A stretch of DNA of 64,000 bases from NCBI GenBank assembly GCA_008921705.1, contig VFFE01006702.1, positions 186,001 to 250,000 on the forward strand, read 5' to 3'. Source of the stretch: Burhinus oedicnemus (lineage: Eukaryota > Chordata > Aves > Charadriiformes > Burhinidae). Positions 12,583 through 27,200 of the stretch are shown here, one piece after another. The notes beneath the pieces were generated by a model. It did no database searches and was not told where the DNA came from. It saw nothing but the letters and a program-made list of their open reading frames with translations. Made by a program: the position numbers and the translations under genes. Within the stretch, counting starts at the first letter, position 1, and each line of letters opens with the position of its first letter.

Positions 12583-13280
12583 TTGTGCCGCAGCGAGAGC
12601 CGGGGCGGGGGAGTCGCCGGGGAGCGCCCAGGGCCCGGCACTTCCGCCTCGCCCCCCTCCTCGGACGCTTCCGCCGCCGGCGAGAGGCGGGCCTTGGCCA
12701 CCAGGCCCCGCCCCACCCCCGGCCGGCGGGGGCGGCCGGTAGGGCAGGGCGGAGCGGCAAGGCCAGGCCAGGCGGGGGTGCGGCTGCCCGCGGCCGCTGG
12801 CAGAGCGGCGGGCGCGGGGCTGCCCCGCTCCGCCCTTCGTGTAGAGGCAGCGTGAGGTCAGATTTGCAGAGCGGGTAATTACAGCAGCCGTGTCGCCGCA
12901 GGGGGTGGCGCAGTTGGGAGCGTCACCAGGGAGCCTGCCCCGCTGCAAGCGGCGGGAGCCGTAGGAGGCAGGCTGGGCGCTGAGCCCGGTTGTGTAGAGC
13001 TGGGTGCGAGGAAGGGACGTTCTTCCCCCGCCGGAGGAGCGGAGGCCACAATTCACGTTTCACGCGGAACCGAATTCCTCGGGGGTTCGCGTTACCGCTG
13101 CCGCGGTTCAGCTGTCGGCACGTACCCTGAGCCCTGCCCGGTTACTCGCCGTCAGGGCCCGGTGACCGGTTTTCTTCCCGCAGGAGCTGTGAGAGCCCGG
13201 CTGCCCTGCGGGCGTTGGTAGGCGGGAAGCCGCCTGGCGCCTGGGACAGGGTGGCTGTGCCTCCCTCCCCGGCCCCTTTT

Positions 13281-16200
13281 GTTGTCCTCACGGGTTTTTT
13301 TCATTCTGTAATCTCAAATTTCTGCAGCCGGAGGGGGGGGCTGTGATTTTGGTGGTGGTGGACAGATAGGGGAAAGGAAAAAAAAAAAAAGACCAAAAAA
13401 CCCAACTCAAAACACGCGGAGATGTAGGTACACATTGCAAGAGAAAATAAAAGTGTGAGGTAACGCGTGGTGACTGAAGCCTTACAGGCCGCTTACTCTT
13501 TAGTTGAGGAGCAGCCCTGAACAGGAAAATGCTTTCCCCTGCTATCTTCAACAAAAGCCTTTTTTTTTTTTTCCCCCCCTCCTTTTTTTTCCCCTCTAGG
13601 TGAGGCCTCACAACCCTGCCCACCAACGTAAATGAGAGTAATGACAGCACTGGGGCTGCAAGGAATGCATCGTGCCCACATGGATGCCTCTGCTCAGGGA
13701 ACTGTCATGGAAAACGTACCTCAGCCTCTGTCTGGAAGCGTCAAGTGTTTTGATCAATCATTTTTCCTCCATCTGCCTGCTCCCTCCGTTCCTTTGAACA
13801 GTTTGCAGAAATGGGATCCAACAACCCAATCTGCCGAGCAATCTCCGCTGCCATTAGCCTCGCACGGAGCTCTGGGCACTGATCACCAGGAGACATCAGT
13901 ATTTAAGTAGGGGAGCTGCTTTGGGACAGTAATTGCAAAAGATGGAGATTTTCTCTTCCTGCCAAACATTAAATGGCCAACCCTGCTTTCTTGAAGCAGA
14001 TACTCAGAGACATTCCGTGCTTTAGTATTGCTAGCTGCTATGTGACAGTATTTCCCAACATACCTACAGCACGTATCAATGATTTTCAACATATGCAGTG
14101 TAATCAAACATCAACCTAAATGATTCTATGATGAGCAGCTTCTGAGGTGTGAGGTACATGACACAACATTACAAAAGATGTACAGACTACAGAAAAAGGG
14201 TGAAATCTGAAAAGCAGCTTTCACAAAGTCATCAAAACCATACTTCTCTGGTCTTAGATTTTCAAGCTCAGTTGTACAGAAGAGCTTGCTTCTTTCCAAA
14301 CGAAAATGCAGTACTTTCAGGGCGTTTGCCCCGAATGTATAAAAGTGTACAAACTGAAGTTTGGAAGGCTCTGGCACACAGAGAAAGCATTATGCAACAG
14401 CGTTCCCTAATTTCCCGGGGAGAGGCGCTCCCTCTGTACAGGGGGTCAGTGCCTGTCGGTCAATCAGTGAGCCCCTGACGCTGCAGCAGCAGCAGCTCCC
14501 TCCGCCTGCTCCACGCAGTTTTTCCAGACACACAGATCCTGAAAACTTGTCCTGCAGGACTGGGATCCCAGAGTGGAAAGTTTGGGAATGCAAAAGGTAG
14601 GGACATATGAACTGGAGCAGTAGGGGCTTGCGATGAGAAGATCAGGGAAGCGATGGCGCAGTCTTTCCCTTGGCAAGTGTAGGGGCTAGCACAGACTGGC
14701 ACTGAGCCACTGCTGCTGGAATCCAAACTGAGGTCTCCAGAGTTCTGTACAGAGCCCTAATTCATTGAAACTGAAAGCTTTTACAGAATCAGGTAAAAAT
14801 TAAAGTTGGTGTGCGAGCAGTAAAGGTAATCTGAAAAATGAGAATTGCATTTGAAAAGGTATTTCAAAATAATATTTAATATTACTAGAAGAATTACATT
14901 CAAATACAGTATCGAATACACTTAACCATTACTTAATGCTCCGTATTTCAAGTTCTGCTGTTCTTTGGCAGTTACCTTAGTCGCACCTACTGGTTTTTTT
15001 CCTGCAGGCAAATGAAATCCTTTTGAATATTTAAATATGTCTCCCTCTGTGTGTCATGCACTGTTGCTATGCTATCTTAAAGCTGAAGTATCCAAAAGAG
15101 AAAGCCAAGCTTGCTTATTCTGCAAACAAGCAAAGAACTACACAGCAAAGCAAAAGCATTTTCTCTCCTGTTCTTGATACTGAGTTCTAAGCAAGTTTTT
15201 CAGATTCATCTACAGTTAAGTTATTCTGCTTTAGCAGTACTAGCGTTAGAGCAGTACAACCCTCCTTCATGTGGATTTAACAGCAGTAGCATAAGAAGTA
15301 AAATGGCTACAGTTACTCCCATATAGAAAGGGAATAAAGTTATGCTGCTAGAGATACCTTTAGGGCTATGTAACTGGTGGCCCTCCACCACCCAAGTAGG
15401 GCTTTTTTAGTGAGAGCCTTTTCCTCCTTATTCACACCCCATTTATAATGATACAAGATCTGTTTATATACTAAATTTTAAACAACTTTTTCTTATTGAG
15501 AATTAGATTCTGCTTCAGTGAAAGGATTCTGCGAGTCACAAATACCCAAGGCCATTTAAAGCAGGCATCTGCAGAACCACAGGACAAAGGTAAATGCATG
15601 TACAAAGGCAGCAGTTAGAAGCAAGTGGTATTTTTGTAGAAGGTAAACCATCTTAAAAGTTAGTTACACAGACTAAGTCACAGATTCTCTTTTTAAAGTT
15701 CACCACCACAGCTGGGGGGAAAGTGACTGATGTCCAGTCCCCTGCATATCTGAAGTACAGGCAGCCGGAATGGGACATTCCCTTTCAAGGGGAATGATGA
15801 CAAAACCCTCAATCTAAGTTACTGGTCCACCATCTCCAGTTAGCGAGGAAACTATGTGAAGACACAGGTTTATAGCTTACGGGAGAATGCAAAACAAAAG
15901 TTTTGATGGTAAAAAGTTGTCTTAGATTTTAATAGCTCATTTGATTTTAAGAGAAAATCAGAATTTTAAGAGAAATACCCAAGTGTGGAATGCAACCACC
16001 AGAAAACTGGAAGTAAAACTACCAAATCATCCTGAGTATTAGCAGTATTCTCTTTAAAAATTATTGAAGATATGTAAGTAATGAACACAAACATTTAGAA
16101 AATATCCTGCTCCAATTTTCAAGTAATGCTTTAAAAGGATTAACTTTTCACTTGTGCTCATTCCAATAGTATTAGAGATCATTAATAATTTATATTAATG

Positions 16201-17659
16201 CAAATAATTCATTCTCAGTGACTACACGATACTACACTTCAGTCTGTCACTTTCCTTAACTGTAAAAATGTACATAAGCTATTTAAGTTTAGCATAAGCC
16301 TATTATAATATTATCTTCATAAAGCATTACAGCATTATCATAGTAAAGCATATTGTTCAGGGTTTTCACTGTTGTAGTTTATAATCCAAAGATGAAAACT
16401 TCATATATCTGTAGGTAAAAAACACTGCAGAGTAGCCTTCCATGTTTTTTGTGTGAGTTTTGGGAAAAAAACCTGACCTCACAACCTGATGACATTAAAC
16501 CATACATTTCGTATGTTCTTTTTTAATTAGCAAAAACAGGAGTGGTGAAGTCCAATACCAGGACATTTACTTCAGTTGCCATGTTCCATATAACACAAGT
16601 AGCACATATCAGTCTGCAGGTATATCTTACAAAACCAATTTCTCTGGAGGCAAAGGTGTTTAAAAGATAAAGAGCAGACAAAGCTTTTCACCATGAAAAA
16701 TATGATAAAATTCCCCTCCCAGACAAATCAGCATTGCAAATTCAGTCAGATAATCCACTAAATATGGAAATTCAATGGAGTTCACCTCCTCATTTAAAAA
16801 AAGTTCTACTGAGCATTTTGTTGTATGTGTTGCTACAATGGTGCTTATCCGTGGGCCGTCAGAAGCGTCCTTCAGAGATGCAGCTGGGCTGTTTGGTGGT
16901 AGAACGAGTCCCTCTCCCAGGTCCTGGGCAGTGGTAGCAGTGCAGTTCCGAAATAAGCTGCACCTTGAACATTACTGTAGTCATGGCACTGTGATGACCT
17001 GCCTACCTCTTTTAACGCCTAGGAACAGCCAAATACATTCTTTTGTATAAAAAGTGGGTTTTTTTTAAAAAAAGAATTTTCATTTTAGTTAGGCTGTTGG
17101 TATACAGCAATCTATATTTTTACAGAATTATCTTCATTTAGTTGCATTTCAGAAGTTGCAAAGTGACCTTAGTCACTGAAAAAACAAAGTTTTTTAATTT
17201 AAAAAAACTGAATGAGAATATTTTTAGTCAATCAATTAAAATTAAAAACCCTCAAGTAATGTAAATTACAAAATGTTACTGCATTGGTTTGTCTTTTCTG
17301 CATGTGTTTGTCTTTTATTTAGGAATCACTAATCCTGAAGAATGCTATTATAGTACAGAGCTGAAATTACAAACATGGTAAGCCTGCAGTTATTTGCACA
17401 ATGCTAAGACTTATAAAATGCATCTGTTTGAAATTTAGGTGATCTGTTTACAAGTTGCTAAGTTTTAGGACAAGTTGAAGAAAGGAGAAGTAGAAGCGGC
17501 CTTTAACCTCAGGAAATGGCTTATCTGCAAACTGATTGGACACTGACATGCAATATTAGCTTTTTCTTAAATTTACTTTCAGAACACAGTTCCAAAAGTA
17601 GTTTAAAATACTTACTGGAGAAGTTACTGGATAAATAGTACAGTTGCTACTTTCACCAA
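13281..17659. other. DOP1B-MORC3 intergenic region
   Basis: About 4.4 kb between the CpG island and the DOP1B 3' end. It has a T/C-rich tract at 13557-13598 and short open frames with no recognisable products. No transposon identified with confidence. Confidence 0.6.
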
Positions 17660-17966
17660 GTCAAAAATATTCTTCCTTTATTTACAAAATCTCTTTAATC
17701 CTTCACATTGAAAACAAGTAAAAGAATACAGTAACTGTGATAAATTACCACTAAACCGTACTTTTTTTTCCCCCCACCGGAACTGAAGAATCCTGCTTTT
17801 TAACACCAGCTCAGAAGCCTGGATTATTGAAGAGCACTCCACAACAGCAGGAAGAAAACCCAAAATGTAGTTTCAAAACCGGGGAAAAAAAGAGGAGAAG
17901 AATTGCAGTAAAGTTTTCCCTTTTTTCGCTATTTATTCACCACAAGCCACGTGTCCGACGTGCAGC
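17660..17966 (-). other. DOP1B: DOP1B 3'UTR (end not certain)
   Basis: Two AATAAA hexamers follow the stop on the minus strand: 17932-17937, only 30 bases after the stop, and 17677-17682. The latter is followed by a T/G-rich stretch and is the better candidate. A further AATAAA lies near 17315-17320, so a longer 3'UTR is possible. Transcript data are needed to choose. Confidence 0.45.
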
Positions 17967-18224
17967 TTAACTTTCCATGGTTTCAAGGAAGTCACATTCA
18001 ACACTCTCTTCAAGCTGTTGCAAGATCTTTACGCCATTACAGCCAACATAGTCCACAGAGAGAGATGCGGAAGTATGTGAATTCTGGGACTCGCTCCTGT
18101 TCGCTGTAAATGTGCAACACAGAGTCTTGAAGAAGGGCATAAGCTGGGTGATGCTAGCTATGGAGCGGAAATTCAGAAGAGGACATTTGTGCTTCTTGGA
18201 AATTCCCTCAGTGTTGTTTGTTTC
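17967..18224 (-). CDS. DOP1B: DOP1B coding exon 36, with stop codon
   Basis: Residues 2208-2292, [11 protein letters not shown] to CDFLETMES, then TAA at 17967-17969. The acceptor TTACAG follows phase 0. The C-terminal [10 protein letters not shown] motif resembles what I recall of human DOP1B. Confidence 0.95.
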   Translation of the reverse strand, partial: ETNNTEGISKKHKCPLLNFRSIASITQLMPFFKTLCCTFTANRSESQNSHTSASLSVDYVGCNGVKILQQLEESVECDFLETMES

Positions 18225-21200
18225 CTGTAAGCAAACAAACTGAGATTTACTAAGGGTTTTACATTAAGACACAATGTTGTTATGGCTTGTCTGAACCCTG
18301 TACTATACGCTTTTTTCATACTAAGAGATCCACAGCCTACAAATGAATCGTAATATAAACTGTATAGACAGTATACTGAGTTATTTCTATGTTCGGATTC
18401 AAGGTTCCATTAAACGGAAGTCTCACAAGTTCAGAACAGAGCAAATTTGCACTAGCCTTCAGAATCAGATACCAAACAACAACAGAATACAGAGATCTCT
18501 CTAAGAAATATTAATGCCCCTATTTCCTTTTCTGGAAGAATGAATATTAAACCTTAATGGTAATTTAAAATGCTATTATGGTAAACTTTTTTGACAAAGT
18601 ACAGCATGCTCTTTTTTATAAATACCAGTCCTGTCTGAGACAAATTGTTTTAACTGGGTGGCTGTGGGCAGATTTAAGAGAACAACAGGAAAACTGCCTA
18701 CTGTTCCCTCGCTCAAAAGCAATCTGACATCTTCAAGTTACGTATATGAAAGCAGGCAGGTCATTTTTAAAAGCCTCATGAATCTTATTAGACTATCTAA
18801 AAACCTCTTGCGTAACTTAAAAGCTTGTAACTTGTTTAGAAAAGTAAGTTAATGGATTTTAAAAAAAAAAAAAAGATTCAAGTGAAGCATTCTTTCTTTA
18901 CCCCATATTTCATCTTCAGCAGATCCATGATTCTTATAATGTGTGGTCTGCATTCCTGATGATCTTCTACCAGATGGGAGGTCACAGTAGATGACTCTGT
19001 GTCCACCTCTGGGACAAATGCCCATTTGTACCTGAAACAAATGGATTACTTGACAAGAAGACAGGCAGAAAAAATCCTTGTTTGGATCATACATAGTTTA
19101 GCAGAGCACTGGTTTACAGAAAGAGCTGTCATAACTATAATTTTATGCTATTACCGGAGCCAAACTTAATGAACAAGGACGTTACTATCATGTCAATATT
19201 TAAATGCAACTGGCTCAAAAAAATTGTGTGTACAAAGGGAAAACAAAGAACAGTCTTTGTCTTTCTCTTCTCCCAATTTTTCCAAGTTAGAGAGCCTCCT
19301 AATGAGGATGGTGAAATCCTCCTACACTGACAAGAACAAATTGTTTTTCCAAATACTCTGAATTACATTTGTTTGAGTATCAATATCTGCACTTGTAAAA
19401 AGAACTGATGGCAAAATTAAGTCTAGAAGAAAATAGATGTGGAATTACTTTAAAGGAAAAGAATGGTAACAATGTGGAGATCAGGTAAGTAATTAGAGAA
19501 CTTACATTTGAAACAACTGCATCCTGTCAGGTGGAAATGAAAGTGCTGTGTCCAGAAACTTACAAGCTGATAAGTACAAGGACAGGTCATTCTGCTGTAT
19601 GTCAGATCCACTGCCATCACCTGAAACTTTCTGTTTGCTTATTTTGCTGTTGCTCCTGTGTTAGTTACAGTTAAGAAACGTAGCATTAAAACAGAAATCC
19701 ACTAAATGTTTTTCATTCAACAACAGAGAAATTTACGCATTTACACAAATAAGCACTTCCACCTGTGTGCAACAAAAACTATTTTTATTCTGTATAAGCA
19801 CTGTGATTAATATAAAAGGCTGCTAGAAGAAAAAGTAAAATATTCAGAAAAAATGTCAACAGGTTAAAATATTCAAATGCTGACTTAGCATCTCTTCTAT
19901 TTTTGTATGCAACTAATAAGCGGTACTTATGTTTTTTGAACATACCACTATTTTAGCTGCTGAAAAAAAATCCTAAACTATGAAAACTAAACTAATACCA
20001 GAAATACACAAGTGCAATAACAAAACATCGTGTTGTCTCCTTCCTATCCTAGAGAATTAAATAAATAAATAAATAAATATTTGTAGATACAGAACAAGCA
20101 CAATTGCTACCAGCTTTCGCAAGTTCTCTATCAGACAAATTGTAATTCTTACTTTGATGGTTCGTCTTCCTCAGTTAAATCTTCTTCCAACTGTAGAAAC
20201 GTCTGAATCTTTAAAGAAATAATTTATGGAGTTGCTGAAAGGTTCATGCAACTCCATCACAAAAAAGATACACTTCACATGGCGTAAGAACCACAGACTC
20301 TTAGTTTACTCTTATGACTTGCAACAAATTAACAAATCATGCAAGAGATTACATTAGCAACAACAACAAAATTAATAGAAAATGTATTTCCTAATGCCAA
20401 TGTTAATTCTTTTCCCAAATTATCAGACTAATGTAAAACTATGAAAACATTTCCTTTTTCAAACAGTGGGTGTATTTGGGAGGAAGAAGAAGGTGAAATG
20501 AGAAAAGATGCACGCTAATTAGATTCAAATTACTACTTATTCCTTACCAATTCAGTTACCATAATTGGCCACAACGAGGTTAGATGCTGAGGAGAAATTC
20601 TTAACAGAAGAACTCTGAAGAAGAGAAACATCTGTGCAGCAACTAGAGAAGTCTGCCCAACACGGAGGTTCTCAGTCAGTCGTTCTGAAATAAACATAAC
20701 ATTTGGCAAAGCAAAATTTGTGCTTTATCATCAGTTTTGGGTTGAGTCCTTTGCAGTCTATTAACAAAATTGTGATTCAGAAAAAATGTGAAGACATGGT
20801 GGTTTTATATTGGACAAAATTTTGTCAAAACTGACATTTAAGGAGAACAACAACCGTGGCTGGAAGATTGCCACAAAATAATCATGTTTCCAGTTATAGT
20901 TCCAGACCAAAGGCTTTGGAACCCAGATTCCTGTCTCCCTCTTAATGAGATTATTTATTTGTTAGAATTCAGAGATTCACAGTATCACAAATTTTGTTAA
21001 AAACTTTTAAGAAATGGAAGTACGTGTTGGAAAATAGGCGACGTTCCTTTCTTACACAATTTATGTATGTATTACAGCTGAAAAAAAAAGGCAGGTGAAA
21101 TGACAAATCTTACCTTGTATTAAGGGAAGATAGAGGTGATACTGATCAATCTCTCCACTAAAGACGGCGAAAGCTTGCCTCTTTAACAACATCGCTTTTT

Positions 21201-24200
21201 GCTCAAAGCTTGGGTACAGTTTTAAGGCGCTGCTCTGCATATCTATAACAGAGATAAGAATTATCTACCATATAAAGACTTCTTGTGTTTTGGGCTGAAA
21301 ATAATGCCTATGTCCTGAAATCTTTTAAGAAGAAAAACTCTCTTAGGGTCTACTGATTGGTGAATTAGTCTCGTGTGGTAAATCTTTGACTATTCTATTA
21401 GAAGATCCGAAAAAGAGACTAAAGCTGCTTTTTCTTTTGAAGCTCTAGGCAAATTTAAGGGGTCCTATCCCACCCTTTCCCCCAGGACTTTTCTACACTC
21501 TCCTCCTGCCTGAATTACAGGTCAAAGCATATTGCTCAAAGGTTTGCTGTACTGGTGCACCACACTCCTACAGCTCAATGCCAGTATACAGACACCTGCA
21601 AAGTTAGCCGAAGTCTCCTTGCTTTCTAACAGGGAACATCTGCAAAAGGTCACACTTCAGCAACTTACAATTATGGCAAAGTGTGAATGTGGGAGTCCAA
21701 CATTAGCACTTCTAGAACAAAAATACTTGTGGTGTGTTTTAGACATGACCAAAATACAGAATTAACTTAGCACAGCTTTTAGCTATGAATAAAGTTGGCA
21801 ATATAGTCAATTATGCAGATGCAGCATTGTCTGCATTTTATCGATACATTAGTATATTAAAAGTGCACCCAATAGCTCAAATGCAAATAGATTTCAAATG
21901 AATGAGGAAATAAGTTATCAGTAGCTGATACTTACTCATCAAATCTTTAAACATAGTTTTCTCGTGTGTTAGAAGATGATCAATAATGGATCTCCAGCTG
22001 AGTAAGATACAGAAGAAATTAGATAACCAGGGAAAGCTTTGGTATAGATTCATCTCAGAAAAGATTTTGGTCAAACATTTCATACAAGGGAACAGTTTCC
22101 AAATGGTATTCAATATGCAGACTCTTATCTGGTTTAACACATACTGCATTCTAGGTCCCCCAGCTCTACTGTATGCAGTTCCCTATTCACTAAGGGGAGT
22201 ATCAGCATAAGACAAGTTTATTCTTACGCACTATAATGAAAACTTTAGTGTTTCTGATGCATTTATTAGAATTAGTGGTTGAGACCCATTTTTAACATTA
22301 CTACATTCTGTTAGAAAGTACTAAACAGAATATTCTTTCTAATATTAGCCATTCTCCTTTAAAGTCTTTCTTTGCCAATTCAGAATAGAATCTCAGGAGT
22401 CCTACAATTTCATGTCTTACTGAGTGCATGAAGTGTCCATCTGGAAAAACGCTGGATCCATATACAACTCGAGAACTTCTTTTTTCCAGGCTCGCTTGGT
22501 GTAGGCATACCCACTCAATGAGCTGAGCAACTGAGCACCAGCACGAAAACTAGGAATGTTATAGGCACTGGGGGAAGAGAACAATAATGATAAACATAGG
22601 TATTTTTTAAAGTTTATGTAACCAGAAAATAAACTCTGGGGTTCCCCAGAACTTCTAACCAAATTCTCTCAGTAATAGGCTATGTCTACATTAGCTCATA
22701 ACTCAGAGCAGTAGATCAGTAGACCAAAGTAGTTTGTGCAGAAGCTCCTCACGTTTCCAGTGTACCTGGTTTGGGGAGATATTTCCAGATTAGACGTATC
22801 ACAGCACAGTACTGCCTGTCTCCACTACAGGTGTAGTTCAAAACTTCTGCCAAAAAAGGTTTCCAATAAGCTTTGCATCCTTGTCAGCAGACCCCCTTTA
22901 GAAGGTACCACAGTAGGCTTCATCTGTCACCCAGATAACACTTAGGTGTCAGTTCTCATGTCATCATCACCTGTGTAAAAATCTCACACACAAACCGTTT
23001 TCTCCTTGGGCTGCCCTATGCACCATCCCACTCCAAATTTGGACACCATGCTCTGCAAGGCACAGTAGGGAAGGAGTGTTGGGCTCAAGGTGAGGGGACC
23101 CTGCATGAACTAATGCTTGTCCTCTGGCACCTCAGTTTCACTGAGGACACAGATGCCAAACAGCATCCTGCTATGAAGCCTTGCTACGGTAACTGCTTTG
23201 GCCCATGGCTGAACAAAGGTTTCAGGTTGGGGAGGTGGTGCTCAGACTGACAGGAACATGAATTTTGGTTGAGAAGGGATGCTGTCAAGGTCTTCTGTTG
23301 TGAGGTGGCACCACACCTTTACAGAAGGCTTCAACAGCCCCTGTGTTTTCAAGGAGTGTGTGTGGGGGAGGCTACTGCCTTTTTGTGGAGCCCTGCAACC
23401 ACACTCCTGCCCATCTCGGGAGGACAGTGGCATGAAGACTGTCTTGGAGGTTATAGTCTGCTAAGCAGCGTGTATGAGTGACATGAAAATCATACAGCCC
23501 ATCTATGGGCCTGATGGGGGCTCCACATTCTTAACCAGTGACCATCTTATTACGGTTATGGCTACACAGATCACAAGGACTGCTGGCCTTGCCAGGCTGA
23601 CAATGGAGAACCACCAAGGGACATCTCTAGGCACCTCAGCCACTCCATCAGGACTCTGATGCCCATGGCTTTTGAACCATCAGTTTCAGACCAAAGGGCA
23701 TGGTAGTATCTTCTTTGCAAGAAAAAAAAGCTGTCTGACTCCTGGTGTTCAGATCTCCATTTGCATTGCAGAAGTTGTCATTTAATAGGGAATAATTCAC
23801 CAATTCACAAGGACATCCTGACAGCAGTGGTGTCCATGCCAATTTTAACTGTGCCATTACCACACGTGGGGCAGTGATGGAACAAGGGCTTGCCTTGCAG
23901 CTACTAGCTCGCAGCAGGTCAAGCACAGCAGCATGATGCCAGTATTCCCAGGAACAGTTTCAGCGGTGGCTGTAGGCAGGGTTTTCCATATCTGCTGCAA
24001 ATGGTGAGAGCACCGGATGCATGTGCACGATGGTATATGCCCCAGTCAACAAGAGTGACATACATTCCATAAATCAAGAATCTGGCTAACTTTGTTAGGG
24101 GTGAAGTAGGCAGAAAACATTGTAATAGATACAATGGAAAAAGCACAAATATAATGAATAGAAAATAATAGCTTCCTAAAGTTTCTCTGCATCATTTTTA

Positions 24201-27200
24201 ATCCATTCCCCTTGAGAGGGATCACAGAAACGTCTTCAAACCCTGCTGCACCCTGAGGCTTGCTGGCTTTAATGCTTGCTTCCCAGTGACACCCAACCCA
24301 TCACACCTTTTAGGCGTGCCTGGTTATATCTTCCCTGACCCCCTATACCCTTTTTTCCTCTTCACTATATACTGGCTAGTAGTTTTGACTGTGACCTAAC
24401 AGTTGAGACAATCCCCACTCTCCCCCACCGCCGGCACACTGTGGCTCATGCTCTCCCACACCTCAGTATAGACTGATTTGCTCAGAAAAACACAGTGGCC
24501 AAAAGGTAGCAGCCAGGAGGAGGGGAAGCTTGATACCTGCTACAGCAGGAGCAGCTGCAACTCAGAAAAATGGAACTGGCGGAGAGCAGGGAAGAGAAGG
24601 GGAGGGATGCTTCCTGCCACTTGGCAGAGAGCTGCTAGAAAAAGGAGGATTTGCTTTCTAAGAGATCTGTGAATAGCACTGGGAGAGAGGCAGGGAGAGA
24701 TGCATGTGGAAGGTGGAGGAACCAGGACCATCTGATGAGGCCCTGGAAGATGGAAAGGAAACCCCCATGGCAAGGAAATGTTCTCCTCTCCGTCCTCCTG
24801 TCCCTGTGGGAAAAGGGTTATACTGTTCAGCTGACAGAGGATATTATCCATCTCTCCCACACCTACGCTCTTGGCTGAAAAACTAGGCAGACTATAGGGA
24901 GATACTGCACTCTTCCTACTTCATGATGGACCCTGTGACCTGCCCAGTGCTCTGCTGCCTCCCCCCCCCCAGCCTCTCTCCATTAACTAACATACACAGA
25001 AAGGGGAGCTTTAAGTAAAGGCCAAAAACTCAGATGGCAGGAACACCTATAGCTAAACAGCAACAGTTGTCACAAAGCTCAAAAAGTAAAGGTTTCAGTT
25101 CCTGGGGGAAATACGGCTCTTCCCTGTTTCCATTCTAATAAGGTGAGAGGACAAACAAAAGAAAAAGCAAAAGCCTTACAATGCGGTCAAAAAAAATCAG
25201 ACTTAAGAAAGATCACATGTGCAGAGAGAGAAGTCACCTGTGGTTGCGTAGATAAGGAAATACATAATAAAGCAAACGTGAAATCAATGGCACAGCTTTC
25301 TCCTTCTCGTCGCTCCGGTAAACCATGTCCAAAAGAGAAGCAAGAACCTTAAAAATGAAAAGAATGTCTCTTTAAACCTCTAGCTGGTATTTCTGACAAA
25401 AGGGGAAAGCATGCCATATTTCAGGCTAGAATGTGTATGCACATGGGATGCCTCAATAAAGATTTAAGCTCCCATTTAATCTACCAGGAAAATCTAATGT
25501 ATTCCTCTGCTCAATAATATCAATAAATAACCACCCCACAGATGACAGCAGCAACTACAAAACTGGTTCCTACTTACTTCTGCAAGGAGAGAAAGAGCTT
25601 GGACACTGTATATTGAAGGAGCAGAGGCAGAAACCATTGAAGATGGTGCCACTGATGTATCTAAAAGAGGCAAAATGATTTGGTTTTCCCTTCAGACATG
25701 TTTAAATTTTGCTGTTTCCTAATTTTCTTCCCAAACAGAACTGTTACTTGCATATAGGTATTACAGTGAAATGCTTCTGTGCACGTTGCCACAATGACAT
25801 ACCTTACGCCCCATGCTGTTCTGTCCCACGTACTGCATGCACCTGCAGTAAGTTTTCCTCTGTATTATATGCAATCTGCAGATATTTACTAAACCTGCGT
25901 AGGCTAACATTGTTATTGGAGGATAATGCATTTTTTTTTGTTTCGCTTTTTGTCTGCAACACTCCTGTCTCATGCAAACTGCACACTGTCAAACACCTTG
26001 TACTCTTCATTGATTTAAGCAGAAAACAGAAAGCAGCAGAATGTCAGACAAAACCACATTACCATTCACATCTTCAATGTTGAAGTCATCCGGTAAGATC
26101 TGAGGCTGAGCTTTCACTTCTAAATTCCGGCTCAGCCAGCTAGTCTGTTCCAGAGAAGAACCAGCAACAGTCCCTACAGCATCCAAGATTTTTTGGGTCA
26201 CCTCCTATAACATAACCAGACAACGTGGCATCAGATGAAAGCTATCATCACTTGGCCAATCTAGCTAAGTCCTTTTTATGTGGAATGTGTTAAATAAAAT
26301 AAAATTACCCAGGGAAAACAGCTTTGAAAACTCCACAGTTACCACTGCGATTTCATGCATCATTGACAAAATTTTGTTAGACACATTTTGTGCATTGTGT
26401 CTCTTATATTTGAGTCTCCCATATTTACCAGGCCTAAGTCAAAACGTGTGGATGCACATTCACACATTCTAAAAACATAGGTGAATTCAGATACAAAGTA
26501 CAGATCAGGCCATCTCCACTTTTACTTAGGTGTACAGTGCTGGATGTATGAACTAAAAGGTATACACGTATACACTGTACCTGCAAGTCTTTTTGGTCTT
26601 TTTTGTTTTCTAGAGTAGGTGTCCTAGTCACAAAGTCATTCAGAATACTGTGGGAAAATCAATTCACTCTGAGTTAGTAACTGGGCAGGTCTACTCAATA
26701 CATCTATAAACCTTTTTCTCTGTTATGCAGTACCTGAGAAGAAGAAAGTGTCCAGGAGGAGCCAAGTTCAACTGCACAGACTCTTTAAGAAGTCCTAATA
26801 AGGACTGGAAGTTCTCCTGCAAGGCTGAGACAGGCAGTCTGTCAAAAAACAAAACAAAACAAAACACACCAAAGTCTGAAGTTAGAGTTAATGAAAAAAC
26901 AAAAAACAACATACATGGGTAACTCGGTGGCCTAAAAGTCCTTCAGATCTTGCCCCTTCCTAACTGATCCAACAACATGGTATAAGTATCCGGCAGCACA
27001 GGCAATATGCTTACAGCAGTAAATGCTAGCAGCACATGCAGTATGCCAGCCAGGACTGTAAGAGGACTGGGTCTTCTGGGGGAAGAAAAGGAATAAAATT
27101 TAGCTAACCACTCCACTGCATGCCAGCTTACTTTATCGCCATAGCTTATTGCATACAGTATATTGTACAGTCTGATATATCCCAAGGCTTCCATATGAGA

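Larger units (their letters stand above)
11880..13280. promoter_or_regulatory. MORC3: CpG island with MORC3 promoter
   Basis: About 1.4 kb of GC- and CpG-rich DNA in an otherwise AT-rich window. It spans MORC3 exon 1 and the presumed start site just above 12579. GC boxes occur at 12602-12610 and 12706-12714, and ETS-like CTTCCG at 12641-12646 and 12668-12673. No TATA box was seen. Transcription start sites cannot be read from sequence alone. Confidence 0.8.

Noticed and set aside
12190..13056. 288-codon minus-strand ORF as a separate gene
   Set aside because: It is the MORC3 first-exon frame extended through GC-rich flanks and past the donor at 12540. Low-complexity Gly/Arg/Pro composition.
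14112..14135. GATTCTATGA-like string as a CR1 3' end
   Set aside because: The sequence before it has no CR1 similarity; the short match is likely chance.
13632..14600. Plus-strand ORFs downstream of the CpG island as a divergent gene
   Set aside because: Short overlapping frames on both strands, no recognisable domain and no clear splice structure. A divergent non-coding transcript cannot be judged from sequence.
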